Of a stretch of 64,000 bases of DNA, positions 1 through 13,900 are shown one piece after another (positions within the stretch are counted from its first letter, which is position 1; the number at the start of each line of letters is the position of its first letter). The notes under the pieces are model-generated. The model made no database searches. It was not told where the DNA came from and saw nothing but the letters and a program-made list of their open reading frames with translations. The DNA is from Harmothoe impar (lineage: Eukaryota; Annelida; Polychaeta; Phyllodocida; Polynoidae), in NCBI GenBank assembly GCA_947462335.1, contig OX381705.1, positions 46,948,175 to 47,012,174 of the forward strand. Reading direction: 5' to 3'. Position numbers and translations under genes: made by a program.

Positions 1-202
1 TTAGGGGGAGGGCGCTTATTACGTCGAATACGGTATGCGTATTTTCTTAAATATGTGTATACATATATATTATAGCTTTTCACCTTCTCCAACCCGGCAC
101 CTTGAGCGCATTGCCAATTTGTGTCTATGTGCGAATCACATCTACCCATATAAAACATGGTGTAGCGATGACCAAATAAGAATCATATTTTTTATTCCAT
201 AG
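1..202. other. Intron sequence at the window edge
   Basis: No coding exon is seen before the splice acceptor (AG at 201-202) of the first ROCO exon. The stretch is AT-rich and is read as the end of an intron whose upstream exons, expected to encode the leucine-rich repeats, lie outside the window. Confidence 0.6.
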
Positions 203-1984
203 AACTGAAGGTGCAGAGATGCCCAAAGCTTCGGACACCGCCTACTGAGATAGTGTCTCAGGGTAACTCGGCTCTGATCGCGTACCTCAGACGGTTATCG
301 CAGGGATCTGTTGCCTGTTATAGGACAAAACTCATGTTTGTTGGTCTAGGAGGGGCCGGAAAAACAAGGTACATATTGCTGAAAAAAAAGGTTTTGGATA
401 TATATTGCTGAAACGCCCATTTATCGATGAGAATGCCTCGTATTAGACCGAGTTTCTAAACATTCAGTTCACTCATAGCCACTCTGATACACTTTAATAC
501 TTGAACTTCATTTAGAGATCTAGGCGGATTGCAACTTTTATAAAAACAAAACTGCACCTGTACTATAGGAAACATAGCGGAGGACATCATTCTCGGTACC
601 ATGATTCTGATGATTTATATGATTAATATAGTATTATCATGCTAAAATATGAATTCACTCTACAGCCTGATGCGTGCTTTGATGAGTAAAGATGGCCTGT
701 GCCCGGAGGTGAAGGGAGAAGGGATAACGGACGGTATCGATATCACCAACTGGAGTGTTCCACACGCGGGCAAGACGCTCACCTTCAATGTTTGGGACTT
801 TGCCGGACAAACCGTGTACTACAACACTCACCAGGTACACTTGGGGGCAGTCGGCGTTAGCCCTTCAAGGGCCGCATACTGCTTTAATGTATTATGCCCT
901 TTGTCGCCATGATATAGCCCTGGCGAGTAAATCGGTAGTGCTACATTTGGCAGCCCTACTCGGTTGATACATTACAAAGGATCGGCAGGATGCATGAATG
1001 CAGCCCTGGCAAGTAGACTCGCCAGGACTGCATATATGCATCGTAACGACTAAGGGCATAGCACATAGCATATTCAACTATGATGTTATCGATAAAGGGC
1101 AGGGGGGTAGGGCCTATATTGGCAATGACATGACCATGCCGTTCTGATGCTATACCAGTAGTATACTACTACACGAAAAGGGAAAAGGGAAAATGATGAC
1201 CCAAGGGGTTGGTCTATTGGAAAATGCCTGAAAAGGGATAGTCATACCTGAATGGCCCCTTGATTGTCTACCCACTGAAATATACGTTAGTCACTACAGT
1301 CCGCTAGTTCTGAATAGAAAGATGTTGATACTGAGTCATGAGGAAGGAGAATCTTATGCATACTGTTCATTCCTTATACTACTTTGAGAAAAATTTAACC
1401 TTATTTGGCATTTATGAATATACATTTACAGACAGTCCTTGGATAAATTGTATCGGGTATCCAGGCACAATATTGTGACCGTAGTTGCATTATTTTATCA
1501 AATGTCCCTATTTCAGTTCTTCCTGTCAAAGAGAGCTGTGTACATCCTCGTATGGAATACGCGGTTAGGCTTTGAACACTCTGGACTGGACTTCTGGCTC
1601 TCCTCCATAGCCTGTCACACTCCGAAGGCCCCTATCTTCATCGTTGGAACCCATGCTGACCAGGTATACTTCACAAAATATGAGTGTCTGTAACAAGTTC
1701 GATGCATACCAAAAGGGGAAGACGTCTGGGGGAGTTCTATGACAAGTTGTTGTGTCAGAATATTTTTTACAACCAATGTGACTCGGTCTACATAACATAA
1801 ATGATTGTATGATATCAGACATAGCAATAACTAATTTACGCAGATATGACTCGTTCACAAATTGTAAATGTTCTGTTTGTGATATTATTTTCAGATTTCA
1901 AAGTCTGAGATACCACAGCAAAAACTGAGAGATCGATTCCCCAACATTGTTAGCTTCATGCGAGTAAGCTCCCGGTCTGGTGAG
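203..1984 (+). CDS. ROCO exons 1-4: end of LRR and Roc GTPase domain
   Basis: Exon 1 (203-368) encodes the typical end of an LRR block ([11 protein letters not shown]), a helix (ALIAYLRRL) and the P-loop GLGGAGKT; the last two bases combine with exon 2 to give the next Ser. Exon 2 (666-834) carries the switch II motif DFAGQ in [15 protein letters not shown]. Exon 3 (1517-1663) encodes the beta strand AVYILVWN and a G4-like motif THAD (canonical T/NKxD). Exon 4 (1895-1984) ends with SSRSGE, where the G5 loop is expected. The nucleotide-binding motifs therefore look functional, giving a complete Roc domain that probably binds and hydrolyses GTP. Introns here are short, 90 bp to 0.7 kb per exon spacing, apart from a small fold-back repeat in one of them. 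Confidence 0.88.
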
Positions 1985-4900
1985 GTAAGCACTCTTGTTT
2001 AACAAATGGACCTCTAGAGAAGATAGGCAATGTTATTATGAAAATGCCTATCATATTTTGGAAAATAGAATTTATGATTAAGGGATGAAAGTCTTTAAGT
2101 CTTTCCCTGATTTCAAGTGGGTTTTTTTTGGGTTTTTTTTAAATGTTGTGAAGACATAGTTTAACAATAGGGGACCTTTATTCAGGGGCCTCAATTTGAA
2201 TATTTCAAGTTTATTCTTTAGATTGGTCACTTCCGTATGCGTGGGTAGACTTGATATTAGAATCAATTGTTAAAATTGTAAGCAAAGTACTATCATAAGC
2301 GTGCACATGTGATGGGCCTAGCATTTCTATAAATAAATATCATGTTAATTTAAAAAAAAAATCTAACCAGTGTTTTTTGTAGGGCGTTCTCGAGCTTCTT
2401 GGCAAGTTGGTCGAGGCTACCTTCGCACAACCATACATTGGTGAACGAATCCCCGAAGCATGGCTAGCACTGGAGAAACTCATCCTCAGGTACTGCTTAT
2501 TACTCACTCACATCATAAACATGAGATTGATGGTTAATTTAGTTTAGTATAAATAAACGATCAGCGTTGTAAAGGTCTTCATTTATTGGTGGGTATGTCT
2601 ATTTCCATCCATATGCACGACACATGCTTAAAATTGCGTACTTATTGTTGATAAAATGATTTTTGTTTGTTTTTGTTTCAATTTATTAAACAAAACAGTA
2701 AGCGAGCCGAGTCGAGTTTGATGGATTGGGACGAGGTTAACCAAATCGCCGTGACTGCTGCCATTTCTGGCCGAGAGGTAATATCATAACTATCCAATAT
2801 GCTCTGTATTATTTTACCTTTCTTTAGCAAGAGGAGCCCAAAACACGTTAACATCACAACGGTAAAAACAACTCTCTAGACCGATTTACCGATATTTGTA
2901 ATAATAACGTGAAACGCCACGCGATTGGCATATGAGACTATGTACACCACGGATAATAAGCCACGAGTGGATCCGTGGTGTACATAGTCTCATATGCAAA
3001 TCAAGTGATGTTTTCGATTTATTCTACCTACTTTAATTAGCATACATTCACGATTCTTTTTCTTTTTAAATCATGAAAATCCGCCCGGAAATAAACATTT
3101 TAGAGCTGATTTTGAGGAGGGCTATGAACAGGATGAATGTGGTACGCCACGCTCCCACCAGCGTGGCGTACCACCGTCGTACTCCCCGCTAACAGGCATA
3201 TGAGGGTCAGTGCTTTACGTATACAACCTCTGTATGCTTTGTTGTTGTAGGTAGAATAATAGTATCTGTCGATCTTTTGTTTTTATTCTATATTAAACCG
3301 TATATTTAAAAAACCCACTAAAGATGCTTTCTGATCACTGCATGTAGTCAACTATCGTAAATATGTGTTCTATATTAGGTGCAAAGAGCTGTCCTGTTCC
3401 TGCATGAGCTTGGGACGCTGCAGTACTTCGACAACGATTTATTGAAGGATCGGGTCGTCATCAATCCCCAATGGATTGTCGATGTCATGGCGTGTATCGT
3501 CTCTGTACATGACTCCCCCATTAAAGTAAGCTTTATCTGTAATAACATGAGAAAATAGCCCTCTGGACCCTTTTGTTGGCATAATGTATAAATACAGCCA
3601 ACTTGCCAGTGCAAAACTGCATTTGATTCATATGCATCATTCTAACCCAACTGGGTTAATCGACTCCCAAAGGGCCAATGCAGGCTGCAAAGGTGCATCA
3701 TCATGGCTAATAAACAAGATGGTTTCCGTAAATGACTGAACTATGTCTGCTGTCTGGTGTTACAGGACGGACGCTTGAAACATGAGGACATTAAGACCAT
3801 CTGGAAGGACTATGGTGAAGAGCTGCACAACTGGTTACTGCACCTGACAGAAGTGTTCGACCTGACCTTCCCACTACCTGACCTGAAGGAGAATATTGTC
3901 CCATGTCTGCTACCAAAGGAGGAACCAGAGGTAGACATAATGTTTATGGTGCAAATGCTCATCAAAACCTAAGTTTCAATTTATTGTGTGTGCACGATAT
4001 CACATTGACCTAAAACACTTTGCATTGTGATTGAATTGGTGTTAACATTATTAGTGCAAGTCTACAATTTTGCATACTATTGCTGATCATCACTATTTCC
4101 ATTTATTCATGTCAGATCAAGTGGCCGGCACTAAGTGAGACAGTCACACAAATGAAGATGGTGTACACCTTCGATTATTTGCCCGCAGGACTCTTCAATC
4201 GTGCTCAGGTATGTCAAAAAACGTGTGACTCATTTGTGATGTGGCTATACCTTTTTCATAGATCACACTTTCCCTGCTTTTGTAAAAACTCCCACATGCA
4301 TTACTCAAACAGTAACTCTGCCTGCAGCTAGTTCTCCATTCATGTACTACTTATACAGTAACTCTGCTTGCAGCTTGGTCCTCATTCATGTACTACTCAC
4401 ACAGTAACTCTGCTTGCAGCTTGGTCCTCATTCATGTACTACTCACACAGTAACTCTGCCTGCAGCTAGGTCCTCATTCATGTATTACTCACACAGTAAC
4501 TCTGCCTGCAGCTAGGTCCTCATTCATGTATTACTCACACAGTAACTCTGCCTGCAGCTAGGTCCTCATTCATGTACAAAGATACAAAGAGCCCAAAACA
4601 GGGGATTAAAGGTGGCCCAGAGAGTAGACTATTTGACTCCCACATATGACATTCATGCCAATGCTAAATTGAATATGTTAGATGATCGCCTTTATGCTCA
4701 TCAATTAAAGGAAGCTTATATTAGAAGTAGAAATCCAAAGTACAGGGATAATAGAAACTTAGTAACAAGGGCATGGGACGGTCCTATACTGAAGTGTCAC
4801 ACAGCACATAGTTGTGCCTACACACGTAGCTTAGAGCATAGTCTAGCTTTTGTCTGGAATGATCTAGAACCAGATGATCGGATAATAGAGACTCTCGATA

Positions 4901-7900
4901 AGTTCAAGGTTGAACTATACAAATTCTTAGAACTAAACAAGCCAAAGGTATAGTATAGCAAGCTATGTTTATTTAATGTTTCCTGGGTCCTCGGGGCCAC
5001 CTCGGTCGTTGTTTCCTCCTCCAAGTATGGAAAAGTCAAGTTGTCAATTGTGTTACATGAAAATGATACATAGTTTCTCCTGTTACAACCAACTATAAGA
5101 GTATACTTTATTATATACATTCTTTTTTTAATTTCATACAAACTCATTAATGTGATATCACCGTCCAAATGGTAAAAGTGTAAAAGTATTTCAAAGTATA
5201 TAATTACTTTTCACCCTAGTGATGTTACTACAAGGTTACTGATAGCATCCAGGAGTTTCTGTACTACATAGTAATTGTAATAACAGGAAAAGGCTGCTGC
5301 CCTTGAATTAGCCTAACCGCTAAAACGCAGCCCTTCTTAAAATTGTCGACCAATAGATATTTCTGTATCATATCTGAAAGTTAAATTTAGAAACATGTAT
5401 GTATATCTCAGGGATATGTCGTAGATTGTCATGAAAGATAAACTCGACTTCATACTGAATCAGGATAATAGCTTGAAATGAGCATATTGATCACTTGTTG
5501 GGATATACTGGTTTTTTGTAAGATAACGACTTGTCATGAAGGATAAGTGAATGAACGACATAATAAAGATAAATCAAACTAAAAAATGTACTACTCACAC
5601 AGTAACTCTGCCTGCAGCTAGGTCCTCATTCATGTACTACTCACACAGTAACTCTGCCTGCAGCTAGGTCCTCATTCATGTACTACTCACACAGTAACTC
5701 TGCCTGCAGCTAGTTCTCCATTCATGTACTACTCACACAGTAACTCTGCTTGCAGCTAGGTCCTCATTCATGTACTACTCACACAGTAACTCTGCCTGCA
5801 GCTAGTTCTCCATTCATGCACTACTCACACAGTAACTCTGCCTGCAGCTAGGTCCTCATTCATGTACTACTCACACAGTAACTCTGCCTGCAGCTAGTTC
5901 TCCATTCATGTACTACTCACACAGTAACTCTGCCTGCAGCTAGGTCCCCATTCATGCACTACTCATACTGTAACTCTGCCTGCAGCTTCTCCATTCATGT
6001 ACTACTCACAAAGTAACTCTGCCTGCAGCTAGGTCCTTATTCTTGTACTACTCATACTGTAACTCTGTCTGTACCTTGGTCCTCATTAGCGAGGAGGCCT
6101 CAGCCTTACCTTTTCACCATACCCACCTTGCTTCTATTCTACCAGCTGGGTCGACGTAGCTTATAGTTATGCACTTTCAATTTTTTCAGATGTCCATATT
6201 ATGCCACATTTACCACCAAAATTACCATTTCCTCTGTAAATAAATGTAGAATCATGACCTAAATACGCATGCTACTTATGGATTGGCTCAAAATAATATT
6301 TAATGAAATATATCAGTTTTCCCATTTTCACCCCTAAAAATGCCGAAACCCTCCCTTTCCCAAAAGCGAATATCATTTTATTTTCCTAATAAACAAGAAA
6401 ATATCATTTTATTTCTCTTTTTGTATGTGGTAGGGTGAGCTAAACACATTGCAGTATTATATTTACTACAATTTATGGTACAATGAAATACCGAACATAT
6501 AATGCCAGGTCCGCATACAGGCCCGTATCCAGAGTTTCCTGTGGGGGGGGGACCTTGACCATGAAAGTGGACCAATTTTGAGAATCTGCATGGTCGCAAG
6601 CGAAGTGCAGCGAAGTCGCAAGCGAAGCGCAGCGAAGTCGCAAGCGAAGCGCAGCGACCTCCCTAGGGGGGTCTGGGGGCATGCCCCCCCAGGAAATTTT
6701 TGAAATCAAGAAGCCAAATGGTGCATTCTGGTGGATTCTGAGTGCAAGGTTTGAACTAATTTGCAGCCATAAATCAGGGGCAAATCAAGGTATTTGCATT
6801 TCTGGCTACCATGTGCATCCATCACCCTGAATAAGGACCCCATTAACCGGGACAAAGATCCACCAAAACACCCCCCTTTTGGCGGGTATACCCCCTAAAA
6901 TGTGAAAAAAAATCCTTTTAGTGGGACACCACCCTGAATTGGCCCCCTTTTTACGGGATACTCTCAAATGGCCAAAATTGGAACCCTTAAAGGGGGACTA
7001 GCACTGCGAAAACTACCCGTCTTAGCAAGTCACGTGACCACCAATTGACCAATCAGGGCGCTGCTAAGGCTCCGCTAGTTCCCGTGTGTTTTGTACGATC
7101 TGTGAGGGCAGGTACCAGTCTTTGTTAGCATCCGTGCTAGCCCCCCTTTAAAGCGGGATGGTACACAGACTTTAGGCACTTGGATTTTAGGCACCCTGCC
7201 TTTAGGCACCTTGATTACCGGCCCCCTGCCTTCAGGCCCTCCGGATCTTAGGCCCCCGGTCTTTTGGCACCCTGGCCATAGGCCTCCTGTCCATAGGCCA
7301 CAACCTGCCATACATCCAACCCCTGTCATACGTCCACAACTCTGTCATACGTCCAACTCCTGTCATACCTCCATTTCACTGTCTCTAACAAATTATTCTG
7401 CCCTCCTCCTCACGTCCACTACCACTTCCTCACGTCCACTACCACTTCCTCACGTCCACTACCACTTCCTCACGTGCACTACCACTTCCTCACGTCCACT
7501 ACCACTTCCTCACGTCCACTACCACTACCTCACGTCCACTACTACTTCTCACATCCAACCCCCTTCTCACGTCCAACCCCCGCCCACACATCCAACCCCC
7601 TCCTCACGTCCAACCCCCTCCCTCACATCCAACCCTTCCCTCACGTCCAACCCCCTCCTCACATCCAACCCCCTCCCTCACATCCAACCCCCTCCCTCAC
7701 ATCCAACCCCCTCCTCACGTCCAACCCCCTCCTCACATCCAACCCCCTCCTCACGTCCAACGTAAGGAGATGGTGGTGGACGTGAGAAGGGGGAAGTGGA
7801 CGTGATGAGATGGTGGTGGACGTGAGGAGCAGGTGGTGGACGTGAGGATATGGTGGTGGACGTGAGGATCAGGTAGTGGACGTGAAGATCATGCAGTGGA

Positions 7901-10900
7901 CGTGAGGAGATGGTGGTGGACGTGAGGAGGGGGTAGTGGACGTGAGGAGATGGTGTGGACGTGAGGATCAGGTAGTGGACGTGAGGATCAGGTAGTGGAC
8001 GTGAGGAGGTGGTGGTGGACGTGAGGGAGGGGTGTTGGACGTGAGGAGATGGTGGTGGACGCGGGGGAGGGGTGTTGGACGTGAGGGAGGGGTGTTGGAC
8101 GTGAGGGAGGGGGTTTGACGTGAGGGAGGGGGGTTGGATGTGAGGGAGGGGTGTTGGACGTGAGGGAGGGGTGTTGGACGTGAGGGAGGGGTGTTGGACG
8201 TGAGGGAGGGGTGTTGGACGTGAGGGAAGGGTGTTGGACGTGAGGGAAGGGTGTTGGACGTGAGGGAGGGGTGTTGGACTTGAGGGAGGGGGTTTGACGT
8301 GAGGGAGGGGGGTTGGATGTGAGGGAGGGGTGTTGGACGTGAGGGAGGGGTGTTGGACTTGAGGGAGGGGGTTTGACGTGAGGGAGGGGGGTTGGATGTG
8401 AGGGAGGGGTTGGATGTAAGGGAAGGGGTTGGACGTGAGGGATTTGTAAGAGATAGTGTTGGATGTGATGAATTTGAATGAGATAATGGGGTCTGGACGT
8501 ATGAAATGGACGTGAGTTTGTGCCTACAGACCGGGGGCCTGTAGTCAGGGTGGCCTAAAGGCAGGGGGCCCCAGATCCGGAGAGCCTGTGGGCTGGGGGC
8601 CTGTGTTCCGTAGGCCTGTGGGGTGGGGGCCTACAGTCAGGAGGGCCTGTATTCCAGATACCAAGCGGGGTACCCACATAAATTAGGCAAAATTGGCCCT
8701 TTTGGCGGGATACCACCCTAAATTTGGGCCAAATTCCAGGAAAAATATACCCCTTTTAACAGGAATTTTTGGCTTTTTGGTTGGATATTCTTGGCCTAAA
8801 AACATACCCCTTTTGCCCAAAAATTGCCCAAAGAGGACCCTTTGCCGGGATTTTGTGTACGCACATGGTTACTATAGATTATATAGGGAGTGCCCCCCCC
8901 CCCCCCCCCCGGCCAGCGGACCATCAAATCAAAAGACCCATTGACCGCCTCCCAAAAGATTCTGCCCCGACTCCACCCAGGTCCACCCAGGCCCCCCCCC
9001 CCCAGGTCCAACCAATTGGTGTACCAGCCCCTGATGACCCACTGTCCCGCTCCCTAAAGTTTCTGTCTGCCCAGGTCCCCCCCCCCCCCCCAGGTCCAAC
9101 CAATTGGTGTACCAGCCCCTGAAGACCCACTGTCCCGCTTCCTAAAGTTCTGTCTGCCCAGGTCCCCCCCAAGGTCCAACCAATTAAGTGTTGCTTTATA
9201 TGTATGGGTGCCTTCTGAAAATACCTATTGACCAAATCATTTCTCTGAAAGATTTCGCCCCGCATTTTCCTCAATAGAAACCTTAATAATTGTCCGATTG
9301 AAAAACCGTAAAAAGCTCCAGATAGCCAGTGTTTAGGGCTCCATGATGTGGACCTTTTTTTGTCTGTAGGCCCGTGGGGGGGGGGGGACGCGTCCCCCCC
9401 CCGTCCCCCCCATTGGCTACGGGCCTGGCATAGCTCAGATATGTCTCGTCCCTTCGTACCAAAAGTCAGTCGACATTTTGTTTGGCCCTACGGGGCGAGT
9501 CCGTCTATCTCGTGAACTGCCCCCGGCCGCTACTGCAGTAGCGGCCGGCTACGGTTCATTCCGGGGGCGGGTCTTACAGTGCATCTCGTCTTGCAAAAAG
9601 TTAGCCAATAAATAACCTCTTTTTGGTCAATATTAGTCAATTACAGTAGAGATTACACGGGAGATTACGAGGTGATTCGATAGATTTATCTTCTCAAAAT
9701 GCATATGGCCCCGCTTAGCTGATCATCGCTTCCCGTGAGCTACAGCCTACAGCAGACAGCTCGCACTAGGAGACTTTCTTCGCTTTTCCGCCACTGAAAG
9801 GTTGGCTGAGAAATCGTGACCTACCGTCTATCATCCATGGAAATATCCACATACATGTAATGAAGGAACACCATTTAATATCATTGATCATCAGTTATGC
9901 CTTAACATGCCATTATAACGCATGATGGCCGTAGATTAGATTGTAGCCATAACCCACTCGTAATCCAACATGGCGGCCCTCCCTTGCTACTTGACGCCAA
10001 AGACGGCGTCTGCCGCGTGATTCTGCCTGTCCAATCAGCGCACAGTACGACACGGCGACCAGAAACTAGGGTCAAGGTTCAGGTCAAAGGTCAAGGGCAG
10101 GCCGTTCATGCATGCAAGTCAACAACAGTCCAACAAATTGATACATCTTAGTAGCGGCATCAAATTGATACATCTTAGTAGCGGCATCAAATTGATACAT
10201 CTTAGTTAGTAGCGGCATCAAATTGATACATCTTAGTAGCGGCATCAAATTGGTACATCTTAGTAGCGGGGCAAATTGATACAACTTACTCTGACTTAGT
10301 AGCTGGATTATGAGATAAAACCTTGCTTATAGGCCTATAAAGTCTTTTTTATTTGGAATTTATTTTTGCTATACCCATCAGTCTAATTTACCCCTCTAAA
10401 GTCCAATTTAATGTAGGCCTACTGACTCAGTGACTGTAGCCTGTCCCCTAGCCTAGACTATTGAAATAAAGGGCCTAACACCATTTCAGGGAATGGTCCC
10501 TTATAGGGATGGATTCTTTTTAATATACATTCAAATCAATTCAATTTCAGTTTAATTTAATGCCGTAGGCCTAGCTGCAACTGTTCCCCCTAAGAATCTA
10601 GCGCCGCAGGCCCATTAAACCATTAAAATAACCATGAAACTGTTGGGAGGCGCATCGGAGGTGCGACACCAGAATCCAAGATGGCGGACTTGAGCGCACA
10701 TGGCAGACAGTGTCCCAACATGTATTGATGTAGATCTACTGGTAACTCAACTGATAATAAAGAAGTCTAACATCACTCTGACTCACAGCTTGTATGCTCC
10801 AACTTGGTGTCAGCAGTGGGGTCAGTTTCAAACACAGGAGCTGTCAAGAGCCAGAGTCAACAGCAAGTCACAAGTGGGTATCACCTTCAATTTTCATTCA

Positions 10901-13900
10901 GACTGTCTGGAAGTGGAAATTATAGTGTAGGCCTAATTGCACCAGATCTATAGTAATTAGCACACTAGTAGCCCTAATTGTTCCAACTCAGATCAGGACC
11001 CACCTTCATCTACACTATGTCTAGGCCTAGAAAACCAGAACTTAGCCTGTCAGGGAACATCTCAGAGAACTTTAAAAATTTTGAGATGAGGTTTCATGAC
11101 TATTGTACAGAGGCCGAATACAGAGATTTGGCCAAGGACCCGGTGACTCATAGAGTCGAGTATTATGCCAAGCCGCTGATGGAGATCACGGCGCTCCGAT
11201 CGTCCATGCCTGATGAGGCACTACAGGTCATCCGGTACAGCATAGAGCCCCAGATTCCGGTTGCAGACAAGGCAAAGCCATGGGTCTGGATGGAACGGCT
11301 CAGAATACATTACACCGGCACGGCCACTTCCTCGCTATTGACGGACAGATTCACCTTCTGGTTGGCCACACAAGGTGCTCACGAGTCTATACAAGACTGG
11401 GAGACCCATGTACGACGTGACTGCAGCCTTTGTGGCTATGATGCCTTGACGGATGAGATGAGTCGCGGCAAATTTATCTTCGGACTCCGGAACAGTGACA
11501 TACGGGCCGATCTACTAAAATGCCATGTCAAAGCCGACGACACAAAGAAGACCCTGAGTGACGTGGTGGCGGAGGCCAAGACACTTGAGGCGGCTAAAAG
11601 AGTGAATCAGCTCATTGGCGAGGCGAGTGGCAGAACGGACGAGACGGTCAACTGGGCGGCCCAGGGAAAGGCCCACAAGGACATGCAGTTGAGGCGTGAG
11701 AGCGGCACATGCCACTGGTGTGGTGACAAACGTGGCCCACATCCCTGGTCGAACTGTCCTGCCAAAGGAAAGACTTGCGACAAGTGTGGCGGTAATGATC
11801 ACTTCTCCCGCGTCTGTCTCGAGACACAGGGGGATAACCGCCGTCCACAGTCCCAGGGCCGTGGTGCTGGCCAGTCACGTAGGAACCGCCGAGGGAGGGG
11901 AGGTTATCATGGAACTCCGAACAAACCTCCGACCGATGATCGAGCCCGGCAACACAGTGTCCATGCAGTTCAAGCTGATGGCGACCAGGCTTGCGCACCT
12001 GAGAGTGCTTACCCTCATGATCAGTACGACGAACAGTGTTACTCACTTGGTGATGTGGACGCATTTCAGGCCGGTGCAAGGAAGGGTCGTAAGTATTTTG
12101 CACACCTTCTCTTATCAGACAAGGGGGACAGCTTTGTCAGAACCCCAGTACAGATTGACTCTGCAGCAGGGATCAACACAATGCCTGAGCGCCTAGCTAA
12201 GAGTCTGTTTCCCACCATCACCATGTCACGCTCACCATATCAACTTTTCCCATACAAAAAGACCTCACCTGTGAAACCGCTTGGTCAGATCAACCTCCTG
12301 TGTGACCGCGGGAATCGATACTATGATCTAGTATTCCAGGTGCTAGCAGACAGTGACATTGGTGACAAGCCTGCACTGCTTTCTGGTGAGGACAGTGAGA
12401 GTTCAGGTCTCATCACGATCATGGCAGATGAGGTCCTGTCTCTTTCCCCAGATGTGGTAGATGCAGCAGATCAGGGGCAATGCCCACCATCTCCAAAGAC
12501 TATCAAGATTCCGCTCTCCAGACGCCTACCACCCGCTGGCAAGCTAACTAAAGATGCCATCTTACGTGAGTACAAGAGCAGCTTTCAGGGCCTCGGATAC
12601 CTTGGCCCCACTGTACATTTTCAAATGAAGGCAGACGTCATGCCAGTTCAGATGCCCAATCACCGGGTACCAGTCGCCAAGAGGGAAAAGGAGAAGGAAG
12701 CATTGGACAGGTATGTGGCCCTAGGGATCATGGAGAAGGTGGATGAACCCACCCCATGGTGCTCAAATGCCCTCATCAGGGAAACCCCGAAGAAATTTCG
12801 GGTGTGTATCGACCCAAGTCAGACAGTTAATAAGGCGATTATGAGGCCTTTCTTCCAGATCCCCACACTGAAGGAGCACTTGCACAAGTTGGGTGACGCC
12901 AAGTGTTTTTCCCTCCTTGATGTCCGTGAAGGATTCTTACACATACCTCTTGATGAGGAATCTTCACTGCAAACCACTATGCACACATCCTATGGCCGAT
13001 ACAGATGGCTGCGGCTGCCTTTCGGCATATCGAGTGCACCAGAGGAGTTTCAGAAGAGGCTCTTGGATGCCCTTGAAGGGCTTGAGGGCACGATATGCAT
13101 AGCGGATGATATTCTAGTGTATGGCGAGGGTGAGAGCTATGATGTGGCCAAGGTCAACCATGACAGGAGACTAGCGGCTTTAATGGAGCGCTGTGTGGCC
13201 AAAGATATCAGACTGAACCCAGACAAATTCAAGTTTGCTCTCAAGGAACTCAAGTTCATGGGCAACATTATTACAGACAATGGTATGCGACCTGACCCGG
13301 ACAAGGTGGCAGCCATTGTTGGGATGCCGACTCCGACCAACAAAGCTGGGTTGCTCAGGTTTATAGGCATGGCCACATATTTGTCACAGTTCTGCGAGAA
13401 TTTGAGCTCAACCCTACAGCCACTTCGGATGCTAACGAAGGATGGTGCAAGCTTCATATGGTCAGACACACAAGAGCAAGCCTTCCAGAGCGCCAAGGCC
13501 CTCATCACATCAGCACCCACACTCCTGTACTACTGCTTGGACAAGCCTGTCACCTTACAGGTGGATGCTAGTGAGTCAGGACTGGGTGCAGCGCTCCTTC
13601 AACCAAATGCCAAGGGTGAGTTACAACCTGTAGCATTCAGCTCATGTCACCTCAGTGCGACAGAACAACGCTACTCTCAGATGGAGAAAGAATGTCTGGC
13701 AATATGCCAGGGACTACACAAGTTTGACCAGTGGCTATACGGGAAAGCTGACATTACAGTTCACACAGATCATAAACCACTTGTCCCGATTATGTCAAAA
13801 CCACTACACAAGGCGCCTGCCAGATTGCAGCGGATGCTAATGACCCTGCAGCGCTATCGCTTCGCACTTGAGTACAAGAAAGGCACTACCCTGCTCATTG

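Noticed and set aside
7211..7785. Long Pro/Thr/Ser-rich open frames (184 and 103 codons)
   Set aside because: They are direct translations of the cacgtccac minisatellite in two frames, with no splice or domain support.
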